NCBI GenBank assembly: GCA_014804695.1
Contig: JAAUZJ010000038.1
Coordinates: forward strand, 59,947-123,946
Length of the DNA: 64,000 bases
DNA from: Lachnospiraceae bacterium
Lineage (GTDB): Bacteria > Bacillota > Clostridia > Lachnospirales > Lachnospiraceae
Direction of reading: 5' to 3'
In this document: one piece after another, positions 55,444 through 64,000 of the stretch
Position numbering within the stretch: position 1 is the first letter of the stretch
Layout of the letters: every line of letters begins with the position of its first letter
The notes under the pieces: model-generated
What the model was told of the DNA's origin: nothing
The model's input: only the letters and a program-made list of their open reading frames with translations
The model's database searches: none
Made by a program: the position numbers and the translations under genes

Positions 55444-58400
55444 TTATCTGATTACCTTTACAGGAATTGAGATTTGTTGTTTCTTTACATTTGTTCCACT
55501 GCCTTCAACGGTAATAAGCGCTGTAATCTTGTAGGTCTTGCCTTCTTTCAGGCCAGCCCTGTTCTTGATTGCTACTTCTACACCGTCGCCAGTATAGGTA
55601 AGTGTAAAGTTGTCTAATAAACTCGTCTGCGTCATATCTATGATTTCTGCACCGGCAGGAGCTACAGTAATAGTTCTCTGTGCCGCCATATCAGTCGATG
55701 AAAGTTTAACTTCCAGTGCATCTTTCAAGCCGCTGATCTTGAGATTAGACTGTGTTGTTTTAATTACTACCGGTCTTAATGTTGTCATCCTGGCAGTTCC
55801 TGATACTCCAAGATCGAAGTAATATACAGGAGTTACTTTGTAGCTGCCTTTCTTAAGGATAGCAGTATCTTTTGCCTTTACAGTCATTGCGCCTGTGCTC
55901 CTGTCAAAATCTGTAATTGTAAACAGATTTGCTGCATCGCCCATAAGCGCTACACTTGATACCTGCGACGGTGTAAAGTTCGTCGTCTTAGGTTTAAGTG
56001 TTACCGTACTGTTATCGCGGTCGATAATATTAATGCTTCCTTTGACTGCTACTGTAAGTTTTTCATTACTTACAAGAGAAATCTTAAAGGCTGCTGTCTG
56101 TACTCTGTCAGAAGTTCCAAGCTTATATTCTACTTTATAGCTGTAGCCGCTTGCATAACCGGATTTCATCTTGTAAACGCCAGTTCCATTTTTCTCTTCT
56201 GCAGGGAATGCAGTACCATCATCAGCTTCATCTTTCAGGCTTACTAAGAGTACCTGGTTTCCATTGACATCTGTAGAAAGCTCATAATCAACAAACTTAA
56301 GGAACTCAGTTGCCTTTGCATTTGAACTTGTTAACTTGAAAGATTCTTCATCAATAGTATAACCTGATGCACCGGTTAACAGAACTGATGCAGCTGCCTG
56401 CTCCTTGCCAACAAATTTCAATGTGTTGATATTCAGTTTAACAGGCTTAATTGTCAGTTTGGGCGTCGTCTTTGTATTTACCTTTATGCTCTGGGTTATG
56501 ATTACAGCATCATCGCTGTACCAGTCGGAATACTTGACGCTTAACCTCACTGCACCGCCCGTCTTGGTGTCTTTATTTACAGACAGTCTTACACCGTTTC
56601 CGCTGTTTGCACCACTTGTAATATCACCTACCGTAAATTCGTTATTAGCCTTTGAGTAAGCTTTCTTATTTGCCGCATTTGTTTCAAGCGTAACGTAATC
56701 AGCGCCAAGATACATTTCAAGACTCGGATCATAAATCAATATGTCTGCACTGTCCATACCGATTTGTGTATAGATAGTCTTGTCAAGGACTGTCACTTTC
56801 AGTTTAGGCTGTCTGTATTCTACACCTATTGTGAAAGTTCTTGGTTTGGGATCATATGCAGGCCAATATCCTTCAACATGCGCTGTCAGTGTCAGCTTGT
56901 TATTCCGTTTGGCCGTTCTAAAGTCTGCTGAACCGTTTGACTTAAGTTCATCAATAGGCTTCTTATTAATACTTACAATATCATAGCCTGCGCCGTTATT
57001 AGAGATTCGGAAGTAACTGTTCTCGACTGGCTCCAGTGTTACGGCACCCAGTTTGGAAGTTGCAGTTAACTTTCCGGTGCTGCCGTCTGTACCATTATTA
57101 TAGAACAGATTAACCTTCTTGGTCTGCCTGAATGTTACGACAGGTTTTGTCTCTATTACCTTGATGGTAATCGGTGTAAACTTGATCTGTTCGGTTTTAA
57201 CTGTCGGCTCTCCGGTCTGCTCCGAATCACCATCTGCTTCTTCCGTAACTTTTACTTTTGCCTGATATACTACAGTATATGTACCCTTCGGAAGTGACTT
57301 AACTGCAGATTCTTTAGTATTCAGCTCATAAACGCTGCCTACTTTGTATGCTGCCTCAAAGTAGTCGTTGTAGGCTACTGTCTTACCTGTAGCCTTTGTT
57401 CCCTTGTATACTGCAGCAACAGTAATGTCGTTATCTACAACATTGCTCATTGACTGGTCAAATGGAGCAATCGCTGTTAACTGTATACCAGCCGTCTTAG
57501 CTTTATCAATCGTAACTGTGCCTGCACTCCAAGCGAACTCGCTTCCGCTTACTGTCACGATATAATTTCTTACAAGTGACTTGTCGTTCTTGGATGTCAC
57601 TGTAATGGTTGCTGTACCGCCATCGCCGCTCTTGTTTACAACGGTGAATGTTGCATCGACACCGTTTGTAGAACTTGCCGTCGATTTTAATTTGATGACA
57701 CTTGCGTCATTTACTTTGATCGTTACACCCTTGCCAAAGTCTTTGACAACTTCCTCATCATCTGAATTTAACTCAGTAAAATGCAGATTCTTCAGAGTAA
57801 AGGTCTTATTAGTCATTGTATTCATAGCAACCTGTATATAGTCACTATCAGCTGTCCATCTTACCTGATCGCTGTCAGCACCCGGTGTAGGATCGATAGT
57901 ATCGAACTTAATACCTGTTTTGTCTTTTACCGTAAATGCTAATACTGCAGTCTTCTTAACGGTCTTGTTTCCTACAGTCAACGATACCGTTGCCGTCATC
58001 TTCGCACTACCGTTTGTGCCCTTTCCATTTACAGTAACTTTTGCACCAGTTACATTCAGGTTTGCGTTAACTGTTCCAACCGCAGGAGTACCAAGTTTAA
58101 GCAGTTCTTTTGATGTTTCCGTTATCTCAGCTTTAAATCCGTTAAGAGTATAATCCGGTTCAACTGCCGGAGAAATCACAGGTACGGCTTCAACTGTCCA
58201 TGTTTCAGACGCATCCAGAATACCGTCGTTATTTTCGTCACCGCCTGTAACCTGAAGCTCTGCACCATCCAGTTGGATAAAGTTGACTGTAACAGTTCTC
58301 TCACTTGTTTTACCTGTCTCTTTATCTGTCTTTTTAACCTTGAAGTCTACAGCTGTGCCTGCATATGAAGAAATTAAGATATCTCCATCAACCCAGTCAT

Positions 58401-61400
58401 ATCCATCAGCAGCAAGCGCTGTTGTTGACTCATGGCCACTAAGTTTAATATCTGCAAGTTTTGAGTTACCTTTGCTATAGTCTGCTGCAAATACATAGAT
58501 GTAAGCGCCTTCATCAATTGCATCATCATATTTGCTGCCGCCAATCCAGCTGTCGTCGTTAGGTACAAGGAAACCGTTCAGGTTAATTGAACCGTCAGCA
58601 TCTCTGGAGATTTTATCAGCTATTGAACCGCCGAAAATTGCATTGTTCATGCTCATGTGTCCAAATACTGAGGTATTATATTCATCACCGTTAACATTCA
58701 AAGACCTAGATCCGTTCCAGAAATAATTGTCAGAACCATAAATCTTGTTAACGTTCTGTGTACCTTTCGGTGAAATATTTTCTACTGTTGACATACCACC
58801 ATTGTTGCTGCGGCAGCTACTGTCTTTAACAGAAATCAGATTTTCTACATAGTAATCCGTGTTTACAGCTGCACCTGTGTAAAGAGCCACATTGTTTGCC
58901 TCGTTGTTAAACGAAATAGTGTTGTAAATCTGTATATCCGGACAACTGTTAGAATCGATACCCTTGGACTTATTGCCAAACGCGATTGAATTCTTGAGAA
59001 CGTGATATCCACTCATGGAATCGCCGCCCATCTTAAATCCGTTACCGTTACCGGCGTCTACAATAGTTGTATTCTTGGTGTATTTACTGAAATCTTTACC
59101 TACATATCTGTAAATCAAGTCAGAACCGGAACCATAATAGTCTTCAATACCGAACAGATAACCGTTCATGAATGCAAGGCATCTGTCAATTGTTACAACT
59201 CCGATACTTCCTGATTCTACTTTTGCAAACAGATCCCAGCCGTCATCTGCATTGTAGGCAGAGATACATCCAATAAACTGGTTTCCGTCACCGCAGGTAA
59301 GTTTAGCAGCAAATCCGTCAGCATCTTCATATCCGGCGTCATAGTTAAGGAATGAACTACAGTTAATGACCGTATTGTAAGAAGGCCATTCTGAACGTCC
59401 ACCAGAGCCGTATCTTGCAATCTGAACGCCGGTGTTACCGTTCAAGTATGTCCGTAAATCACTCAGAATATTGTGGCTGCCGCCAAGCAGGATACCTTTT
59501 TCACCATCCTGGGAGCCCATTACATCAAAGCCCTCAAATTTCCAGTAATTGCCTGCAATGCTAAATGCCGTGTCATTAAGCTGAGTATTCTGACCAAAGT
59601 CTAAAATTGGTCTGTTGTATGTTGCTCCGTTGTCAACTGCATCATCAGCAGCCTTCATGGTAATGTAAGACTTCGCTGTACCGTCATGATTTCTACCAAT
59701 CAGCAGGTTTTTAGCTTTGCCATTTTGACCGTAGGTGGGATCATCTTTAAGGTAATAATGACCGCCTGCCAGGATAATTGTCTGACCAGCCTTTGCATAG
59801 TCAACTGCATCGTAAACATTTGTAGGATGATCAGCATCCTGTCCTGCATAAATAGTTGTTGTCTCATCGCTTTCCGAAGTATAAGTCGTACCTATCTCAG
59901 CGCCGTTTGGTGCAACATAAATTTCAGTACCATTAAACGCATGATATGTAACTTCTATACTATTGTCCAACATATCATAGGTTGATAGCTTCTGATTTTC
60001 TCCAGGAACATAGCTGTCATTCGGTTTAGCGTAGCAGATAAACTTCGTTATGCCTTCGTCCAATTTTGTAGTAAATGTACACTTCGTCCCAGAAGTGATT
60101 TCCTTGCCTGTTGTAACCGCTTTCTGTGTACCCCAGGTTTTTGTATTACTGTCATATACCTGTTTGTAAACTGTCAACGTACCGTCAAAGTTTGCACTGA
60201 CTGTAAGATCATAGTTCTCGTTATTGGATGATTCCATAGAGGAAATAGTTATACTAGGATCCACATATGTTGTAGGGACCTCATAGTCGCCACTGTCAGC
60301 TGGATCTAAATCCAAATCAATCTCGTAGACACCGATTCTTGCATATCTTGCTGCAAAGAAACCTACATAAATATTATTTTTGTCAATCTGTGTAAGTTTG
60401 TTGTTGTTATCATCCGAAAATGCCTGATCGCCAAGAACCTCATAGTATTTACCATTGATTTCATGATATTTTGTGCCGTCAATAGTAACGTATGGCTTAT
60501 TATCTTCTATAGCTTTATTATAAGCCTCTTCATCCTCTTCTTGTAATGCTTCCAGCTTAGCCGTAACATCTCCTGACGGATCCTTTGCAAGGTAACGCAG
60601 TACATATGCATTATCATATTTCTGAATCTGGAAACGGAAATCGGTAAGCAATTCACGCCTAGATGCAACTGAAGACGTCGGAATTGCAGTTGTATTATAT
60701 CCGTTACCAATAACATTGTATGTACCTGTCTCAAGACCTTGACCATTGTCACGGTTTCCTGCACTGGTTTCCAATGTTCCTGAATTAGTTGAGAAGTTTG
60801 CCGGTGCAGTAGCATTACCTGCACTGATCTTAGCTAAGTCAGATGCTGTTGCACCTTCCTTGGAATTCCAGCCAACACCGAGTTTCATTTCGTAACGCAT
60901 AACTGTATTACCATTGCCCGGTGCATCAGTTACAGCACCCGGAACATAATCAGGTTCTCCAAATGTACCTGTGGCACAACGCCAGCTGTACTGGATTTTG
61001 GATGCAAGCAGCTGATATGAGTTAGTCCAGAAATCACTGTCGTCATCGTCGTTGCCAACTGTATCGGAAACCATCATACCAAAGCCGTCCTGGCCGTTTG
61101 AATACTGCCAGCTTTTAACATGGATCAAGGCTGATAACGTAAAGTTGTTGTTTACGGATGGATCAATCGTAGTATAGTAGTAAGACAGACCATCAGTGGA
61201 TGCCGGTACGACCTTACCTCTACCGTTCTCACTCCAAATAGTTACGCTCTTTAAGTCTCCGGGAGTCATACCATCGGGTACATTATTCTCATCATAAACC
61301 TCTTCATAGTAACCATTTGCAGGTGTCGAACTACCAATGGATGCAGGGTTGGTCTCTCCATCAAAATCAGTCAGTCCGGAAGGTCTGCTGTATGCAGCTT

Positions 61401-64000
61401 TTGATGTGTTAGAACCAAATTTAGCATAAGACCATCTTGTATCATTCTTACCGTTGACATACTTAGAATTAGTAGGAGAGTATGGATTGGAACGTACTAA
61501 TGCAGTTGCAAAACCATCCTCTGTCGGAGTTATTGCTTTACTACTTTCAGCAGTTGTCTGTGTTTCTACTACATCAGGAATAACTGAAACAGTTCCATCA
61601 CCTGCAACAACTCTGGTAATGGTAGTTGTTGTAGCGTCAAGATTTAGTTCCTCTTTGCTTGTATCTCTGAATGCCTGCACAGTTACATAGCAGCCGGCTT
61701 TAGGTAATCCCTCAAGAACTACTGTATAGTCATTTTTGCCTTCGTCTTTTATAGAAGCAATCTTACTATCACTTTCCTCAGCTTCAATATCATAATAATT
61801 TTTAAGCAGTGAATTCTCTGAAAAAGCTGCTATAACATAATAGTCTGCCTCGTCAACTGCTTTATACACAATCTCAAGCGAACCCAAATCCCCTTCTTCT
61901 GCACCTGTGTATTCTACATTTGTCATACTGTTTACAGCAGGAGTCGCAAGAGGTAATACGAAGTCTTTAACCTCCCAGTCCGAAGCATCTTCAGCCATAG
62001 TAATATTGTCTTCACCACTGCGGATAAGGCTTGCCCGGAAACTATAATCACCTGATGCTTTGGGTTTGAAAGCAAAATCCAGATCACTATCAGATGTGCG
62101 GTTGCCATCATCATCAACCTCACTGTCTGCTGCTTTGATATCAGAGTCTACTACATTGCCTTTTGAATCAAGCATCTCTATCATAAGTGAATCTGCGCCA
62201 TAATATCCAATATAGCCGCTAGCTGTAACATTAATATTTGATTCGCCTTTAACATATGTGATTTTCGAAATTATAGGTGTTCCGATATTTTCACCATTCC
62301 AATCACCACGATATGGCATACTGCCTGTATCATATACAATGACTTTGTGGATACGGCCGCCACGAGAATTCTCACCTTTTCCATCAGCAGCAACGTGCCT
62401 TTCATTTTTCACAGCTGGTGAGAAGAATGTATAAACACCTGGTTCCAATCCCTTATAATCAATGGTACTGATTGTCGTTCCACACGTTGCATATACACCT
62501 GCATCCTCGCCGGTATATTCGCCATCAACACTTGTACCGGTAATCTGACCCGTAGTAATCTTATGACCGTTTTCATCAACCAATGCATATGCAGACCAAT
62601 TACTACTGCCGGTAGATGCAACGTTAAAGCTTGCATCAGCAGTGCCGTATACCTCAAACTTCAATCCGGAACCTTCAATCTGATAATTCTGAATGAAAGT
62701 ACCGGTACTTTGTGTACGTAACAATGCGGTGGCTTTGCCGCTGTCCACTGTACTGTCAATCATTAAAGTATAGTAGTCATTTGTTCCAAACTTAGTACCT
62801 GCACTTTGTGCAACGCCATTACTTGAAGCATCATCTGCATAATCTTCGCCGTCAAACAGATATGCAGTAGGTTTCACACCGGTAATTTCAATTGACATTT
62901 CTGCGGATTCTGATGTATCAGAATCTGCTCCTGCCTTTTCGCGGTATGCAGTCACTTTAACCTTTACCGTATCTCCAATTGTTAAACCTGCGATATCGGC
63001 AGATGTACCTTCCGTCTTGGATTCATGTTTTTTATCGTTTGAATCCATTGCAGAAAGGATATAGTAATCCGCCTCTGCTACAGCACCCCATGTTGCGGTG
63101 ATTCCGCCTTTGCCATCTTCATCTTCATCAAGATTCATCAATGTAGAAATTGATGGTTCTTTAAGCTTAAGATTAAACTCATATTTGTCAGAATATTCAC
63201 TTGCTTTATCTTCATATTCCGCTATTACTACGTCGTCATCATCTAATATGTCTTCACGACTTAAAACAACCCTGAATTTATAGCTTCCGGAGCCGCTGGG
63301 TGTATACGTGAATTTTGTTATATGATCTTCAGCAGTCTTTGTAGTTGTAGTTTCGACTATACTGTCTATTGGCTGCGGATTATCCAACAGTTCAAAATGT
63401 TCTGCATTGTACACCTCTAATGTAATAGAGTCTGCACCTTCGCCTTTTGCATTGACAACACCCTTGGCATTTATGGTGAAAGTGCCCTTATCAGTGTCCA
63501 TTGTAATATCTTCGATTGTAGGGGGTAACACATCTTCCCAATTGCCGCGGTCGATTTCCTCTTCATCATCGTCACCGCTGGGTTCATAGCCTTCTCTCAC
63601 TTCTATATAGCAAAATACACAGCCGCCTGTCTTACAACCTAAATAATATGTGCCTGCCGTCTTGATAATGAATTCACTTACTATATTGGTGCTGCTGCCA
63701 TCTGTTTTTTCATACAGTCCGGTCACTTCTTTGCCATCACTGTCAAGCACATAGACATCTCTGGTATTGCTGCCCGCGCCATACCAATATACCGACATCG
63801 TAGCCGGAACTTCGCTGACTGTGAATTCAAACGAACTCTCTCCTGTGAATGAAGCGCCTTCCTCTAAGCTGTCTGCATCTGTCAGATTTCCTTGCATATT
63901 CACGCCCAGAGTTTTTGAAACTGAATCATCTCCTTCTCCAAAAGATTTTTTGCTTGAATTCATTTTAGTCTTAGCATTGTAATGCAGTTTAAAATATCCA
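55444..64000 (-). CDS. Second giant family 9 pectate lyase (5' partial)
   Basis: The frame stays open through the right edge (GYFKLHYNAKTK precedes the Met at 63963) and no signal peptide is seen, so the start is outside the window; at least 2851 residues are encoded. The order matches the plus-strand paralogue: beta-sandwich modules (YLFDGEDYADDASSNG), fibronectin-like segments, a module with VTIWSENGRGKVVPASTDGL, then a PL9 beta-helix (about 59930-58540). Catalytic motifs are DADGFAAKLTCGDGNQ and YNADDGWDLFAK. The C-terminal 900 residues differ from the paralogue: they look like a chain of Ig-like beta domains without the YKNN repeats. Secretion is inferred from homology. Confidence 0.88.
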   Translation of the reverse strand, partial: GYFKLHYNAKTKMNSSKKSFGEGDDSVSKTLGVNMQGNLTDADSLEEGASFTGESSFEFTVSEVPATMSVYWYGAGSNTRDVYVLDSDGKEVTGLYEKTDGSSTNIVSEFIIKTAGTYYLGCKTGGCVFCYIEVREGYEPSGDDDEEEIDRGNWEDVLPPTIEDITMDTDKGTFTINAKGVVNAKGEGADSITLEVYNAEHFELLDNPQPIDSIVETTTTKTAEDHITKFTYTPSGSGSYKFRVVLSREDILDDDDVVIAEYEDKASEYSDKYEFNLKLKEPSISTLMNLDEDEDGKGGITATWGAVAEADYYILSAMDSNDKKHESKTEGTSADIAGLTIGDTVKVKVTAYREKAGADSDTSESAEMSIEITGVKPTAYLFDGEDYADDASSNGVAQSAGTKFGTNDYYTLMIDSTVDSGKATALLRTQSTGTFIQNYQIEGSGLKFEVYGTADASFNVASTGSSNWSAYALVDENGHKITTGQITGTSVDGEYTGEDAGVYATCGTTISTIDYKGLEPGVYTFFSPAVKNERHVAADGKGENSRGGRIHKVIVYDTGSMPYRGDWNGENIGTPIISKITYVKGESNINVTASGYIGYYGADSLMIEMLDSKGNVVDSDIKAADSEVDDDGNRTSDSDLDFAFKPKASGDYSFRASLIRSGEDNITMAEDASDWEVKDFVLPLATPAVNSMTNVEYTGAEEGDLGSLEIVYKAVDEADYYVIAAFSENSLLKNYYDIEAEESDSKIASIKDEGKNDYTVVLEGLPKAGCYVTVQAFRDTSKEELNLDATTTTITRVVAGDGTVSVIPDVVETQTTAESSKAITPTEDGFATALVRSNPYSPTNSKYVNGKNDTRWSYAKFGSNTSKAAYSRPSGLTDFDGETNPASIGSSTPANGYYEEVYDENNVPDGMTPGDLKSVTIWSENGRGKVVPASTDGLSYYYTTIDPSVNNNFTLSALIHVKSWQYSNGQDGFGMMVSDTVGNDDDDSDFWTNSYQLLASKIQYSWRCATGTFGEPDYVPGAVTDAPGNGNTVMRYEMKLGVGWNSKEGATASDLAKISAGNATAPANFSTNSGTLETSAGNRDNGQGLETGTYNVIGNGYNTTAIPTSSVASRRELLTDFRFQIQKYDNAYVLRYLAKDPSGDVTAKLEALQEEDEEAYNKAIEDNKPYVTIDGTKYHEINGKYYEVLGDQAFSDDNNNKLTQIDKNNIYVGFFAARYARIGVYEIDLDLDPADSGDYEVPTTYVDPSITISSMESSNNENYDLTVSANFDGTLTVYKQVYDSNTKTWGTQKAVTTGKEITSGTKCTFTTKLDEGITKFICYAKPNDSYVPGENQKLSTYDMLDNSIEVTYHAFNGTEIYVAPNGAEIGTTYTSESDETTTIYAGQDADHPTNVYDAVDYAKAGQTIILAGGHYYLKDDPTYGQNGKAKNLLIGRNHDGTAKSYITMKAADDAVDNGATYNRPILDFGQNTQLNDTAFSIAGNYWKFEGFDVMGSQDGEKGILLGGSHNILSDLRTYLNGNTGVQIARYGSGGRSEWPSYNTVINCSSFLNYDAGYEDADGFAAKLTCGDGNQFIGCISAYNADDGWDLFAKVESGSIGVVTIDRCLAFMNGYLFGIEDYYGSGSDLIYRYVGKDFSKYTKNTTIVDAGNGNGFKMGGDSMSGYHVLKNSIAFGNKSKGIDSNSCPDIQIYNTISFNNEANNVALYTGAAVNTDYYVENLISVKDSSCRSNNGGMSTVENISPKGTQNVNKIYGSDNYFWNGSRSLNVNGDEYNTSVFGHMSMNNAIFGGSIADKISRDADGSINLNGFLVPNDDSWIGGSKYDDAIDEGAYIYVFAADYSKGNSKLADIKLSGHESTTALAADGYDWVDGDILISSYAGTAVDFKVKKTDKETGKTSERTVTVNFIQLDGAELQVTGGDENNDGILDASETWTVEAVPVISPAVEPDYTLNGFKAEITETSKELLKLGTPAVGTVNANLNVTGAKVTVNGKGTNGSAKMTATVSLTVGNKTVKKTAVLAFTVKDKTGIKFDTIDPTPGADSDQVRWTADSDYIQVAMNTMTNKTFTLKNLHFTELNSDDEEVVKDFGKGVTIKVNDASVIKLKSTASSTNGVDATFTVVNKSGDGGTATITVTSKNDKSLVRNYIVTVSGSEFAWSAGTVTIDKAKTAGIQLTAIAPFDQSMSNVVDNDITVAAVYKGTKATGKTVAYNDYFEAAYKVGSVYELNTKESAVKSLPKGTYTVVYQAKVKVTEEADGDSEQTGEPTVKTEQIKFTPITIKVIETKPVVTFRQTKKVNLFYNNGTDGSTGKLTATSKLGAVTLEPVENSYFRISNNGAGYDIVSINKKPIDELKSNGSADFRTAKRNNKLTLTAHVEGYWPAYDPKPRTFTIGVEYRQPKLKVTVLDKTIYTQIGMDSADILIYDPSLEMYLGADYVTLETNAANKKAYSKANNEFTVGDITSGANSGNGVRLSVNKDTKTGGAVRLSVKYSDWYSDDAVIITQSIKVNTKTTPKLTIKPVKLNINTLKFVGKEQAAASVLLTGASGYTIDEESFKLTSSNAKATEFLKFVDYELSTDVNGNQVLLVSLKDEADDGTAFPAEEKNGTGVYKMKSGYASGYSYKVEYKLGTSDRVQTAAFKISLVSNEKLTVAVKGSINIIDRDNSTVTLKPKTTNFTPSQVSSVALMGDAANLFTITDFDRSTGAMTVKAKDTAILKKGSYKVTPVYYFDLGVSGTARMTTLRPVVIKTTQSNLKISGLKDALEVKLSSTDMAAQRTITVAPAGAEIIDMTQTSLLDNFTLTYTGDGVEVAIKNRAGLKEGKTYKITALITVEGSGTNVKKQQISIPVKVIR

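Overview
The window looks like chromosome from a pectin-degrading, motile, Gram-positive anaerobe of the Lachnospiraceae (Lachnospira/Butyrivibrio-like Firmicutes). The evidence is a PolC-type replicative polymerase, a CIRCE-controlled groESL operon, the MEP-pathway gene ispG, strong AGGAGG ribosome sites, methyl-accepting chemotaxis proteins, and two giant secreted proteins with family 9 pectate-lyase domains. The genus is an inference; there is no rRNA or tRNA gene here to anchor it.

Layout. 1-1973: the end of an ABC-2 permease gene, a CPBP-family membrane protease and a VOC protein, as one operon. 1974-6594: a two-component system whose kinase and regulator genes are separated by an oppositely oriented gene for a membrane-anchored surface protein. 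6595-11943: hairpins, the apparent relic of an Agr-type kinase, a LytTR regulator lacking most of its receiver domain, then a chemosensory cluster (MCP, BMP-type lipoprotein, MCP). 11951-12979: threonine aldolase. 13166-17927: a strong promoter, a 46-residue peptide gene with seven Cys codons, an attenuator-like structure, then a glutathione-transferase-like gene and a cystine-type ABC importer with a GNAT acetyltransferase. 17970-21538: dCMP deaminase, a redox-motif/degenerate-GGDEF/EAL fusion, a membrane-bound LuxR-type regulator and a MotA-like protein. 21831-23879: three membrane proteins of unknown function, two with zinc ribbons. 24029-26308: CIRCE and groES-groEL followed by a cluster of palindromes. 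26371-27178: a DUF3990-type toxin-antitoxin pair. 27217-29586: a DUF2339 multi-spanning membrane protein.

29988-43203 is mostly housekeeping: relA/spoT, a metallo-beta-lactamase-fold hydrolase, a DUF2201/VWA protein, an isoprenoid-synthase-fold protein, a compact type I toxin-antitoxin locus, ispG, polC with an unusual Ala/Gly/Ser-rich insertion, and a cytoplasmic GH13 glucosidase. 43575-44483 is an Rpn/PD-(D/E)XK family protein. 44838-64000 is a pectinolysis island: a truncated secreted paralogue, a 2798-residue pectate-lyase protein on +, a 32-bp-stem terminator, an inverted fragment of the same gene family, an AAA ATPase with DUF4143, and a second giant pectate-lyase protein on -, running off the right edge.

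The most notable observations are the candidate cysteine-responsive leader peptide/attenuator in front of the cystine importer, the type I toxin locus with convergent homologous promoters, the convergent giant pectate lyases with signs of repeated duplication and inversion, the split two-component system with an embedded surface protein, and the redox-domain c-di-GMP phosphodiesterase fusion.
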